From Cornus controversa (lineage: Eukaryota > Streptophyta > Magnoliopsida > Cornales > Cornaceae), in assembly GCA_026545225.1 (NCBI GenBank), contig CM048850.1:1488001-1552000 (forward strand): a stretch of DNA of 64,000 nucleotides. The letters run 5' to 3'. Positions 35,701 to 48,947 of this stretch are shown here, one piece after another. A model generated the notes under the pieces. The model made no database searches and was not told the origin of the DNA. It saw nothing but the letters and a program-made list of their open reading frames with translations. A program made the translations under genes and the position numbers. Position 1 is the stretch's first letter. Every line of letters starts with the position of its first letter.

Positions 35701-38700
35701 TGTCACGCCCCGACTTTCGACACCCGATTAGGAACAGAGGAGGTGGGGTGTGAACTGGTGAAATCACACATCAAAGCCTCAGTCACCGGAGATTCCATCA
35801 CCGTGCCGAGGTCTCAACCCTTAAGTCAATGCGGAAGCGTAAAACATATATACTCTAAATCATCAATTTATATCTCAACACTCTCATAATCCTTATACAA
35901 GTTTTTGCACAATGTATAAACACTAACTCACATTTCTAATGTCCATAGACCCATATAAAAATAAGTTACATAAATGTAATTGCAATCTCATATCAATATA
36001 ATCCACATGCCACATGCCGGCATGGATAGCCAACTATGCAATTCATAACACTATATCCAAAAAGAAATTTTAAAGTATTATTTCAAATCACTATAGCACT
36101 CTAAGCCTCATCCTTCGGTGATGCTTTATCTGAAAAAAAATTTGTATATAGGGGGTGAGTACCACTGCGGCTCAGTAGGAATGATCCACCCAACTCTACT
36201 CTAATTCAAGAGGCCATGCATGGATGCATATGAAATCATTACCTTTCAACATGACAGATATCCATGCTTTTTACCCATAAACAATCACGTTTTTTAAATC
36301 ATGCGTGATGCTTCACATTTCAATGCATATACATTTATATATATCAATTTGGACAAGTCACAATTAAAATATATAACTCACACCACATAAATCCAGAAAT
36401 CAATTCAGTGGGGACTAGCTTATCACACCACATCCATAGTAAGGGTCTCTTCGGCACCCAAACTCTGCTTACGCTTTATCGGGTTGCTAACCCAAAGGGA
36501 GCGCCTCCTCTTGACCAAGTTTTGGGTCTTTCACCCTAGGGACCATTTACTCATCTTAATTCTCAATGTTGTCACGCCCCAAAAATCTCGCTTTTCACAT
36601 AGTGCACATAATCACATCAATACACTTCTCCACACAATGCAATGCATTTTATCAAATCAATGCATTTTCCGTCTCAACTCAAGATTGTCACAATGTCATT
36701 CACTCACTTCATGAAAAATCATTATGCTTATGCATTTTCAACAAAATCACATATTTCATGCACAGCTCTACATTGAAAATCATATTTTCATATTTTCATC
36801 AATGAACACAATTTTCATTAAAAGTATTCATAATCTCAATATCACATATGCAGCATATATAAGTTCTAACCAACATGTTAGACATATACATATGAATGAA
36901 TCAATATAAATACACAGGCCCCTAAACTCACAAAATCACAATCCTATATTCATGTCACAGATAAGAGACCTATAGAATCAAAGTAAGGATGAGTCTAGCA
37001 CCCCTATCTCGGTTTGGAGTGAGAACTCCAAAAATCTCTAATTCCCGAGAAGGTTGAGAAGATCGCCTTCTACTGCTTTGCCGGAATTGTGTTACACGTC
37101 TTCATGTACCCAAAGCTTATGGGAAGTCGAATTTTTTAATCCAAGTCTCAAGCTCAACTCATCGTCAAATCAATTAAAATAGTCAAAAATTTTAAATCAA
37201 TTCCAGTTAAAATCCACTTCAAACTTTCAAGAGTCAAACACATCTTATACCCATTTCCTTGTTTTTGGGCTTATCCATTTTATTGATCCATTTGATTTTC
37301 ATCCCAAACAATAAAATAATTAATTGTCCAAGCTTAACGATACCCAGTAACCAACTATCATCTAGCCCAAATCAAACACCAAGCTAGCCCAAGCAGTGAA
37401 CCCACTTTATTGTCTATTCAAAACCAACAACCCAAACCCAATTCATATATCTAGGCCCATCACACAACCAACCCTTGTTGCCACCATGCAGCCAAAACAC
37501 TCTCAATGAGCACCTCTTTGAACTGCCGCCAAGGAGATCCCACTCCCATGGCTGCCTAGCTATGCACAACACAACCTAAACTCACCATCACCAAGCTACC
37601 AAGTAACAGGGACCAAATGGGTAGATCCACCAACCAAGCATTGGCTACCGAAAACCAAACCTTCACCCATGGATCTTATTCCTCAAGCTCAATGACTCAC
37701 GACTACATGAGTCACTCACAGTGGTGAACTCAAGCCAAAACCATTGCAGCCATGGCAACTACTATGCATTACCAAGAACCAAAAATCCATCTCAGCTGAA
37801 GCCCACTTCAACTAACCAACTAACCCAAGTTTCCTTCATGAACCCACAAGAATTCCACCATTGGCCCCTCCATGCTCCCTCACCAGCGGTATTACTTGTG
37901 TAGGCAATTACCATGCTAATCCATCATTTTCTTCTTCTAAAACGAACCACCACCGAGCTCAAAACAGCCCACCAATGAGACCCATATGGCCGGTCCAAGA
38001 CCACCCACCTCGCTGCCCTTAAATGTCGGCACCATTTGAGACTCCAAGGCCAAACCCATGTCCAAGCCAGCTCACCACTACCGCCGAACCTCTATGAGCC
38101 AATAACCATATCTATGTGTTCTAACCGAAATATCAAAGCAGACCCACCATGAACACCAAGCCGTCCATCATCAACACGTACTAGCCACCACCACACCCTT
38201 ACTGAAACAGCCACAGCATGACCACGATTGCCACCACTGTTTGAACAGAACCCCATGAGAAGTCCCAGTTGAACCTCCACCGTCGCCCACTGCACCAACC
38301 GAGAATCCACTTGTTATGGCCACCTGAAACCCAACCATCTTCAACCGTCGGGCAGCACCACCAGTACAACAGCCACTCACCACCACTGAGTTGCCAGAAC
38401 CAGCTCCTCTCTCTCTCTCTGTTCTCTTCTTTCTCTCTCTAAAAATTCCTTTCCACTCTCTAGTTCTCGGTTCTGTCTATTCTCTTCTCTCTTCTTCTTC
38501 TTCTTCTGTTTTTTTTTCTTTTCTCTTCTTTCCTCTTTCGCTATCTCTCAGCTGACCATCACACTTTGGTCTCTTCTTATCTTTTCAGCCGAGACACCTT
38601 TCTCCTTTATCAAATAAATATCTAGTACCTTTTTCTTATATCATTCTACACCACATATCCCCCGGCCAACTACAACCATATGAAAAACATATTTTATATA

Positions 38701-39054
38701 TATATTTCAATAATATATATATTTCCACAATATATATATATATATATCTCCTTCTATAATATCTCATTCATTCTCCACATACAAATAATATATGCATCTA
38801 AAAGTATTTATAATTAAATATAAATACACCGCTATATATATATATATATACACACATGTCCACATATATATATATATATATATTTCCTTCAACTATATAT
38901 ATAATCCCATATATATATAGGTATCTATATCCTCCACCTCTATATAAATGTATATATAATTTCATATATATATATATATTTCCTTCAACTATATATATAA
39001 TCCTATATATATATAGGTATCTATATCCTCCACCTCTATATAAATGTATATATA

Positions 39055-39090
<36 letters not shown>

Positions 39091-39173
39091 CATTTTTGAA
39101 TTTAATTAACTCGAAAATAATTAACCCGATCTAAAAATAATCCGAAATCGGTCAAAATAACTCGGTCCTTACA
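35701..39173 (-). repeat. 3' LTR of F
   Basis: TGTCACGCCCC…GGTCCTTACA on the + strand. Read on the - strand it starts TGTAAGGACC. It contains a pyrimidine-rich (CT) tract at 38405-38550, a TA-rich block at 38690-39090 with a duplicated unit of about 100 bp, and CA/CC-rich sequence at 37500-38390 whose open frames are not genes. Confidence 0.88.
38690..39090. repeat. TA-rich microsatellite and ~100-bp minisatellite in the F LTR
   Basis: TATATA runs alternate with a unit containing AGGTATCTATATCCTCCACC and CTATATAAATGTATATATAA, present twice (about 38876-38970 and 38980-39065). The right LTR carries only one partial unit near 45896-45950, which explains most of the length difference between the two LTRs. 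Confidence 0.85.
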
Positions 39174-39189
39174 ACCTCCTCACCTTTCA
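39174..39189 (-). promoter_or_regulatory. Polypurine tract of F
   Basis: On the - strand GAAAGGTGAGGAGGT runs directly into the LTR start TGTAAGGACC. Confidence 0.75.
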
Positions 39190-42100
39190 GGAATTTCATC
39201 CTCGAAATTAGAAACATACTCTGATTCTCATAATATTTTCACAAAATCTTAAGTGACATCCCGCATTTTCCTTTTTTTTTTCATGGAAATAGTCACGATT
39301 CGCCGGTATCTAACACACAACTTCTACTCCATAACCAATAAGGTTTTAGCTATTGCATCATGCAACTTCACTTTACATTTCATGAAATATTCAATTACTG
39401 ATATACCTCAAACGATGTCTAGACATCCTCAACATGTAGCACAGTCATCATACCACGAATTACCACAACCACGATCATCCCCTAAACTGAGTTCAGGAAG
39501 ATAAGTTCTAAATAATTCACTTTCAACCCAATCCACTTTCCAATTAGCAAAAGTATGCTTTTGCACTCCTTTCTAGTAATTCATCAACTTGAATCACAAC
39601 TTTCAAATTTCTCACTTTAGGAAACCAAGGTGACTCGATTTACACATCACTGCTGCACTTCTCAAGAGTCATTCCAAAACTGTACGACCACGAAGCTAAT
39701 CATACCTATGCAACACACAAGTGTAAGTTTATCACCATTCACCTCACCATTTCATACACAAGTTCAAACTTGATGAAATTCACATATTCATCTTTCACTG
39801 ATACCACAATCCACACGCCTCATAATCATAATCCAAGAACACTCATTGTACCAATCCTTCTCAATTATCATAATTCATTTCACATAATCCCCGAAGTACT
39901 TGTTTCCCAAAGTCCACAGTTTCTTTTTCAATACCTGTCCAGTCCTTCTCTATCTGAAGTCTCAGCTGATATCCTCATCTAATCACATCAATCACCCACG
40001 GTGATACTCCCCTATTATCTAGGATTATCAACACTCAAAGTCATTATTTCATTCTCAAACATGACTTTCAATCTCTGGCATACCATTCCCAGGCTTAGTT
40101 CAAAGCCCCGTGTATCACTACAATCCATCCATATCAATCCAGTGCACATCACAAGTGCACTCACCGACAAGGCACATGACAGTGAACTCGCCAACATAAA
40201 CCACACACAGTGTACCTGTCGCAACAAGTCACATGGTCTAGTTCAATCTTATAGACTACAATCCGTTGGAATTCAAAGCTAAATTTAGGGTATTATCCAT
40301 CTATTCCTTTCGAACATCTCTGTGTGCACCCTTAGATCCTGACTGCTTCACCTAGGGTCCCTCAAACATTCCCTTATATGTCTCTCTAAAATTTCAGAAT
40401 CTATGCATTACGATTAGTGATGTCATATCACCCGAACCACAAATCACTTATCTACTCATCAATCTCATACAAAATGGAACTAAAACCAACATTCTTCCAT
40501 TCATACACCAAAAGTCACATATAATCCTTAATGAGTCATTACATGTGAAACTCAAGCTTACAACATAATTACAATGTTTTTCAACATAGTCCAGGTTTTG
40601 GTCGACTGTTGCACACACCACTCAATTGAAAATTCAAAAATGCCTCAAAGACTGATTTTTCACAAGTCCATCTGTCATCCCTATTATCATACACTCATTT
40701 AAAACCCTAAATATGGTTGAAAACTACATAAATCCATGGTTTCAAGCCTCATAGATATGAAATCCACAATTCTCTAAATTATACTCAAAACTACATTCTC
40801 CTAGGATTCAAAACATTCACAATATTCCCACGAGGTTATACATATAATCCACGTATAAGGATGTGGTTCATAACCCAACTTACACATCTCACACGTGGCC
40901 TAAGGCCAATGTTTCATAAGGATTATTAACTCAATCCTTAACTAATCCAATCACATTTTCAAATTGTGTGGAATCATTATTCTCTTAATCTCATAGCTAA
41001 TCCGTGTATCTTTTGATTCTCACTAGTACTGTAAGGTACGATTCACAAGAAAACAAAGTTTGTAGAAAATTATGCTGCTCACATATCACATATTTTCCTC
41101 GGTTAACAACTAATCAAGACAAACCAATAGTATTCTCACCGTTATTCTCTCATAATATCATAACTAGTTATGTCCCAAAATTGGATCAAAATTCATATAA
41201 CAATTAAAACTCCATCCTTCTAGGTGTCACTACCCATGATAATACATCTATAGACTAAATTATCTCTCATGCTGAAAACCTCACCTCAATAAGTGTGTCA
41301 ATAGACAATGCTGCGTCTCAATGACAATAAGCACACCCTCAGGCTCGTCAAATGGGGCCAACTGTCCTTCACTAAAAATCACGATATCCTGGGTTGTGTG
41401 CACAAACAAAACTAAGTCTATAGTGACAACAACCGATCCTCAATTGGTGTACCAATAGACAAATCTACGTCTAAATGGCAACACCACAATGATCATCCCA
41501 AGGTCTCTAACCTTTTCATGAATATCACATGTCCCCTCGAGTAATCTATCATGTACGAGAACTCTCAACCTCAAGAGCTGCTTAAGCTAACCTACTCCTG
41601 TCAATACAATCTCAATTATACACCCACTATCACACCATAGTACACATTGCATGTCAAGGACGCACAAATCTCATTTCCATCTACATTCTAGATCTCTAGA
41701 ATTATCCGTCTAAGGCCATAACCTAAATAGGGATCATAACTCCACAGTCCTATACATCATTGAGAATTACATTCTCAACATCCAACACATCCCACTATAG
41801 TCAAGCACAACAGTGCATTTCAACACTAAGGCCAAACAAGTCATACCTTTACCAAGATTTTCAAATCTTTTCCAAATCAACCATCACACTCAAGTAATTT
41901 CAACTTTCAAAATTATGAATTATAATCCTTCAAGTGTGTCTTAAGACACACTCTTACTATCTTGTCACATATCACAACAACGCTATTTTCTCATATCACT
42001 ACTGAGAATCATCACAGCAAAACTAGTCACATCTAGTAACTCAAAGTCGAACACCAATCGACATCCCGTAATCCAAGTCTCGTAAGACCAACCAAATTTT

Positions 42101-42951
42101 TTTTTTCAAGGTAACTCCACTCCCAATAGATGTATCAATGGACCATGGTGACTTCAAAGATGGCTAGCCCCAAGGCACAAGCACAAGTAAATGCATATGA
42201 ATGAATGAATAAATGAGATGCACGTAACTCTATCAACACCCTAGTCCATGAGCTAGAAACTAGGATAATACATTCGACCTCTTTACTATTAGAAGTCGTC
42301 CACACTTGAAATCTTTCCATCACTAGTTCTTTATCCATCGTCACCTGGACGAGACAACTCAACACTCACGAGAGTCGTCGAATTGTAAAAGAAGTACTAA
42401 TCTAAGAAAAATTGGTTAATCAGTCCATTTTTCCTAGCTAGCCCAACTCTGACAACATGCCTCTCTCGTCTCCTATCTCAATCTCAATGGTCAGCCCTAG
42501 CATAACACTTATCAATCACGTAACATAAGTCTCCAAGTATCTGTAAGGATTCAAACACTCACAACCTTCTTTGTATTATCTTTCAATTGCTCACAAATAA
42601 GACTTGACATCAAGTCAAGAGTTTCAACTCAACCAATTCTGGGAATATTACCAAATGGAAATCAATTTCACACACCAACACATTGTTCTTTCATTATGAT
42701 CACTTACACCAAGCTAATCATTTCACTATTGTCCAAAGGTAATCAAACCTATCATTTAGACAATAATCAATCACTACATATCTCTAAACCAATAGGTTAC
42801 TTTTTGTCCTTAGGTACTCAAACCTATGACTTTGATACCCTAGGTCTTCAAACCTAATGCTCTAATAGCAATCCAAAAATCATCAAATCATTCTAATCCA
42901 ACACGTAGCTTAACCTTTTCCAATCGTCCATAGGTATTCAAACCCGGTTAA
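39190..42951 (-). other. Interior of F, no coding capacity
   Basis: There are only short frames in this 3.8-kb interior, and none resembles gag, protease, RT, RNase H or integrase on either strand. The sequence is A/C-rich on the + strand. The part nearest the primer site (about 42720-42950) has degenerate units such as CTTAGGTACTCAAACCTATG and CCTAGGTCTTCAAACCTAATG, comparable with the array at 26282-26667. Confidence 0.75.
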
Positions 42952-42963
42952 GCTCTGATACCA
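42952..42963 (-). promoter_or_regulatory. Primer binding site of F, tRNA-Met type
   Basis: GCTCTGATACCA on the + strand, that is TGGTATCAGAGC read on the element strand, three bases inside the 5' LTR end at 42967. Confidence 0.9.
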
Positions 42964-42966
42964 TGT

Positions 42967-45900
42967 TGTAGTGCCCCAACTTTCGACACCCGGTTAGGAG
43001 CAGAGGAGGTGGGGTGTGAACTGGTGAAATCACACATCAAAGCCTCAATCACCGGAGATTCCATCACCGTGCCAAGGTCTCAACCCTTAAGTCAATGCGG
43101 AAGCGTAAAATATACATACTCTAAATCATCAATTTATATCTCAATACTCTCATAATCCTTATACAAGTTTTTGCACAATGTATAAACACTAACTCACATT
43201 TCTAATGTCCATGGACCCATATAAAAACAAGTTACATAAATGTAATTGCAATCTCATATCAATATAATCCACATGCCACATGCCAGCATGGATAGCCAAC
43301 TATGCAATTCATAACACTATATCCAAAAAGAAATTTTAAAGTATTCTTTCAAATCACTATAGCACTCTAAGCCTCATCCTCCAGTGATGCTTTATCTAAA
43401 AAAAAAATTGTATATAGGGGGTGAGCACCACTGCGGCTTAGTAGGAATGATCCACCCCAACTCTACTCTAATTCAGGCGGCCATGCATGGATGCATATGA
43501 AATCATTACCTTTCTACATAACAGATATCCATGCTTTTTACCCATAAACAATCACATTTTTCAAATCATGTGTGATGCTTCACATTTCAATGCATATACA
43601 TTTATATATATCAAATTGGACAAGTCACAATTAAAATATATAACTCACACCACATAAATCTGGAAATCAATTCAATAGGGACTAGGTTATCACACCACAT
43701 CCATAGTAAGGGTCTCTTCAATACCCAAACTCTGCTTACGCTTTATCGAGTTGCTAACCCAAAAGGAGCGCCTCCTCTTGGCCAAGTTTTGGGTCTTTCA
43801 CCCTAGGGACCATTCCCTCATCTTAATTCTCAATGTTGTCACGCCCCAAAAACATCGTTTTTCACATAGTGCGCATAATCACATCAATACACTTATCCAC
43901 ACAATGCAATGCATTTTATCAAATCAATGCATTTTCTATCTCAACTCAAGATTGTCACAATGTCATTCACCCATTTCATAAAAAATCATCATGCTTATGC
44001 ATTTTCAATAAAATCACATATTTCATGCACAGCTCTACATTAAAAATCATATTTTCATATTTTCATCAATGAACACAATTTTCATTAAAAGTATTCATAA
44101 TCTCAATATCACATATGCAGCATATATAAGTTCTACCCAACATGTTAGACATATACATATGAATGACTAACCTTTTTATATACAATATAAATGCACAGGT
44201 CCCTAAACTCACAAAATCACAATCCTATCTTTTATGTCATAGATAAGAGACCTATGGACTCAAAGTAAGGATGAGTCTAGCACCCCTACCTCGGTTTCGA
44301 GTGAGAACTCCAAAAATCTCTAATTCCTGAGAAGGCTGAGAAGATCGCCTTCTCCTGCTTTGCCAGAATTGTGCTACACGTCTTCATGTACCCAAAACTT
44401 ATGGGAAGTCAAATTTTTTAATCCAAGTCTCAAACTCAACTCATCTTCAAGTCAATTGAAACAGTCCAAAATTTTAAATTAATTCCTGTTAAAATCCACT
44501 TCAAATTTTCAAGCGTTAAACACATCTTATACCCATTTCCTTGTTTTTGGGCTTATCCATTTTATTGATCCATTTGATTTTCATCCCAAACAATAAAATA
44601 ATTAATTGTCCAAGCCTAACGATACCCAGTAACCAACTATCATCCAGCCCAAATCAAACACCAAGCTAGCCCAAGCAGTGAACCCACTTTATTGTCTATT
44701 CAAAACCAACAACCCAAACCCAATTCATATATCTAGGCCCATCACACAACCAACCCTTGTTGCCACCATGCACTCGAAACACTCTCAATGAGCACCTCTT
44801 CGAACTACCGCCAAGGAGATCCCACTCCCATGGCTGCCTAGCTATGCACAACACAACCTAAACTCACTATCACCAAGCTGCCAAGTAACAGGGACTAAAT
44901 GAGTAGATCCACCAACCAAGCATTGGCTGCCCAAAGCCAAACCTTCACCCATAGATCTTATTCTCCAAGCTCAATGACTCACGACTACATGAGTCACTCA
45001 CAGTGGTGAACTCAAGCCAAAACCATTGCAGCCATGGCAGCTGCTATGCATTACCAAGAACCGAAAATCCATCTCAGCCGAAACCCACTTCAACTAAACA
45101 ACTAACCCAAGTTTCTTTCGTGAACCCACAAGAATTCCACCAATGGCCCCTCCATGCTCCCTCACCAGTGGTACTACTTGTGTAGGCAACTACCATGCTA
45201 ATCCATCATTTTCTTCTTCTAAAATGAACACCACCGACCTCAAAATAGCCTACCAAGGAGACCCATATGGCCGGTCCAAGACCACCCACCTCACTGCCCT
45301 TAAATGTCGGCACCATTTGAGACTCCAAGGCCGAACCCATGTCCAAGCCAGCTCACCACTACCGCCAAACCTCTATGAGCCAACAACCATATCTATGAGT
45401 TCTAACCAAAATATCAAAGCAGACCCACCTTGAACACCAAGCCGTCCATCATCAACATGTACTAGGCACCACCACACCCTCACTGAAACAGCCATAGCCT
45501 AACCATAGTCGCCACCATCATCCGAATAGAACCCCGTGAGAAGGCCCAATTGAGCCTCTACCATTGCCCACTGCACCAGCCGAGAATCCACTTGTTATAG
45601 CCACCTAAAACCCAACCATCTTCAACCATCGGGCAGCACCACCACTAAAACAGCCACTCACCACCACCGAGTTGCCAGAACCAGCTCCTCTCTCTCTTTG
45701 TGTTCTCTTCTTTCTCTCTCTAAAAATTCCTTTCCTCTCTCTAGTTCTCGGTTCTCTCTATTCTCTTATTTCTTCTTCTTCTTCTTCTTCTTCTTTTTTT
45801 TTCTTTTCTCTTCTTTCCTCTTTCCCTATCTCTCAGCTGACCATCACACTTTGGTCTCTTCTTATCTTTTCAGCCGAGACACCTTTCTCCTTTATCGTAT

Positions 45901-46054
45901 CTATATCCTCCACCTCTATATAAATGTATATATAATTTCATATATATATATATATATTTTATTTTATTTTGCATTTTTAAATTTAATTAATTCAAAAAAA
46001 ATTAACCCGGTCTAAAAATAATCTGAAATCGGTCAAAATAACTCAGTCCTTACA
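42967..46054 (-). repeat. 5' LTR of F
   Basis: TGTAGTGCCCC…CAGTCCTTACA, aligned over almost its whole length with 35701-39173. The CT-rich tract is at 45685-45825. The TA-rich part is much shorter than in the other LTR. Confidence 0.88.
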
Positions 46055-46059
46055 CCTCA
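46055..46059. repeat. Target site duplication CCTCA, right copy (F)
   Basis: It matches 35696-35700. Confidence 0.9.
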
Positions 46060-46346
46060 TATCAATATAATCCATGTTATTTTCAATTATAACCTAATCC
46101 AATCCATGGCAGCTCACTGCCATAGCTGAAACTGGACAATGAACACCTCAATCCATATTACTACACCCACTGTGAATTCACTTGACCTAAGTCCAGGCTT
46201 CAGCCAAGTTTGATCACCACTAACCCAATCAAACCTCCACCTTCCTCGACGAACAAACCTCCAAAATTTATGAGCATACCGGCTACACCATCATTAATGG
46301 AGGATCAACCAAAGCTCATCACAAACCCACCAAACTATAGGTAACT
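46060..46346 (-). repeat. LTR of element G, piece 3
   Basis: No gene. C/A-rich sequence with CAGCTCACTGCC and AACCTCCACC-type words, similar in composition and wording to the middle of the F LTRs. It follows the CCTCA duplication, so it is contiguous with 34888-35700 apart from F. It ends where H starts. Confidence 0.5.
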
Positions 46347-46439
46347 TGTAAGGACCAGAATATTATGACCGATTCCGGGCGATTTTGGACTGGACCGATT
46401 TTTTTTTTTTTGAATAAATTAAAAATTCGAAAAGATGTT

Positions 46440-46545
46440 GTATATATATATATATATGGAATTATATATATATATATATGAAGATGGAGGATATGGATAT
46501 ATATATATATATATGGGAATATATATATATATATATATATGGTAT
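46440..46545. repeat. TA microsatellite in the H LTR
   Basis: Four TATATA runs separated by GGAAT, GAAGATGGAGGATATGGA and GGGAA. The separators resemble those of the F minisatellite read on the opposite strand. Confidence 0.85.
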
Positions 46546-48120
46546 TATGTGTGTAAGTGTATTTAGAAAAATACACATGTAGAGTTGGATACATATATGG
46601 ATGATATATGCATATGTATTATTTTATGTGGATATTATATGTGTGGGTATGAAGGTTCAAAAAAATGAAAGGGGGAGAGTGACCCACGTGGGCCGGCTAG
46701 CTGAGTGGGAAAGAAGAAAAGAAAAGGAAAAAGAAAGAAAAAGAAAAGAAAAGAAAAAAAGAGAAAAAGGAGATCGGGGAGAGAGAGAGAACCGAGAGGC
46801 CGAAGAGAGAAGGGTCCGTCCCGGCGGCCCTAGCAGTGGTGGCTGGGCCCATTCCCGGCAGAGGCATCGACGGTGGCCGTGGTTGCCCACGGCGGAGCTA
46901 TCCGGCGTCGCGGGGTGGCTCAGTCCGGATGGGCTATTCGCGAAGGGGGCCCGACGGATGCTTGCGGTTGGGGTTTCTCCTTGGTAGTTTTCGGTGGAGT
47001 TGGTGCCAGGAGTGGCTGTGTGGTGGCCGGAGGTGAGTTTTTGGGTGGCTAGGGGTGGTTCACCGCTAGAGACGCTAGAGAGAGAGTGGGATTTGGGCTC
47101 GGTTCTGCTGAAGAGGACTGTGGTTGGTTCAATTTTGGGTCGAGCTCGGTGGTGCTTGGCTGGGTTCACAGCTGGGCTTCCTTGGGCCGGCCGTGGGTGA
47201 GGGTTTGATTGGCCAAAGATGGTGGTGCCTCGGGTTGAAGGTGCCGAGACTTGGCGATGGGATCTGTTTGGCTTCGGCTGGTGCTCGGGCCGTGTTGGGC
47301 TGCCTGGTTTGTGGCAGCAAGTGGTGGTTTTCTAGCGTGGGTGAGGCTGGTTTCATGGCAGCTCTCAGCTGGTACAGTGGTCACATACAGTGGTACCGAA
47401 AAGGCTGCTATGTGAGTTTTCTTGGTGGCTGGGTCGTGGACTCTCTTTGGTTCAGTTGAGGTGAGTTGTTGAGCTGAGCTTGGGTTCATGTTGTTGGCTG
47501 GTAGTGGTTTCGGATGGTGCCGAAACTTGTGGGTTTAGTTTGGGCAAGCCGTAGCGGTCAAAGGTTGCAGTTGTTTGGGCCAAGAATGGCGGCCTTGTGG
47601 TTTTGGGCCCTCATAGATGGTGGGCTTGGACATGGGAAAATAGGTTGAGGTTTGGACTTGGCCAAATTAATTGGGCCGAACACGGAAATTAAAAGGAAAC
47701 GAGGTGGTCCAGTGGATTTGATTGTATGGGCTTTGACCATAGGTTGGACCAAGCATGGAAACAAAAAGAGAAGGAACGAAAGCGGGTTCGTGGGTGACTT
47801 GGACACGGGACTGGACCGGACTTGGTGGAGGCCGCTTTGCAAGCGCAGACTTGGCGAAAGCGGGACCTAAGGCAAGTTGATTCTTGCCTCTATCTCATAC
47901 CTATCTTTTACGTACGTTGAGTAATTTACATATGTATTAATTTAATCATATGTGGTATGTGTATATACATATATATATAGGTGCTTATATATATGTGGGT
48001 GTAGGTGGATGTTGCGCATACATGGGATATGAGAGGATATATATATGCGTGTATATATATATATGTATGTGTGGGTTTGGGAAGTGATAACATGTTAGAA
48101 TTATCGCCTATTTGCATTGT

Positions 48121-48910
48121 GAAATGCATGTATCGTATTGATTGAAAACATGGAAAAAGCATGCTAAATAACACCTGTTTAGCTATGTGTTGTCTTGTAT
48201 GCATATGTGGCTCTTATGCATGATGTTCAATATATATATATGGGATTATATATATGGTTGCAGTGATAGAAATGCATGTTAAGTATTAATGTAACTTTTG
48301 GCGGGCATTTGCAAAACATGATTATGATATGCTAGGTGTTCTATATGTTCTTATTGCATATGTGGGTGACGTAATATATATGTGATTATATATTGTGATT
48401 GGAATGCATGTTGGCTACTTGTAGTGAATACATGCATTTAATGAGAGCATGACTATATTTATGCTAGTGTATGCGCATATGTGATTTATAGGCATGATTT
48501 GACATGTACGTGATTACATGTGGGTTTACGTGAATGAAATGCATGCTATCTGTCTATAGAAAATGTATGCATTGGTTATAGCATGATAAATATGTGCTAG
48601 GGTTGAAGTTGTTTGCATATGTGAGGTGTTATGCAAGTCTTGGAACATGTATGTGCTATATGTGTTGGAATGTGATAAAAGGCATGCTAAATACTTCTTT
48701 TTAGTATTCATGAGCATGGGTTGATGCATGAAAATATTATGTTGTGTATATATGCATTCATATTGCATGTATAGGAAGGAAATGACACATGTGGTTATAT
48801 GTGGGTTTATGTGGAGATGAAATGCATGCTATGTACTTTTAACTAGCTTATGCATTGTGAAGCATGAAATTGATGTGCTTGATCCATATATGATTGAAAT
48901 GCATGTATAG
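48121..48910. repeat. Degenerate tandem repeats of about 140 bp in the H LTR
   Basis: The anchor word GAAATGCATG (or a close variant) recurs at 48121, 48269, 48401, 48536, 48678, 48819 and 48896, that is at spacings of 148, 132, 135, 142, 141 and 77. Each is followed by loosely conserved GCATGA, ATGTGCTAG and GCATATGTG words. Confidence 0.65.
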
Positions 48911-48947
48911 GACCGTTGTGAGGAGAACGGGGAAAATGAGAGAGTAG

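Larger units (their letters stand above)
35701..46054 (-). mobile_element. F: coding-free long-LTR retrotransposon derivative (LARD-like, chromovirus Tekay/Del-like ends)
   Basis: A 10.35-kb element with LTRs of 3473 bp (left) and 3088 bp (right), a tRNA-Met primer site at 42952-42963, a polypurine tract at 39174-39189 and a CCTCA duplication. The 3.8-kb interior has no frame longer than about 95 codons and no recognisable gag or pol. Just inside the 3' LTR the - strand reads ATTTCGAGGATGAAAT, the kind of sequence that ends pol in plant Tekay/Del-type chromoviruses, which suggests the parent family. The LTRs differ by a few percent by eye, so it is older than A and B1. It must have been mobilised by a relative. 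Confidence 0.85.

Noticed and set aside
38798-39134. Tyr/Ile-rich frames on both strands
   Set aside because: Direct translation of TA microsatellite; the same appears at 46319-46594.
46601-47870. Overlapping open frames on both strands in GC-rich DNA that might suggest a host gene
   Set aside because: They lie between the TA and GA tracts of an LTR-like sequence beginning TGTAAGGACC; the translations are low-complexity, change frame freely and match nothing I recognise.
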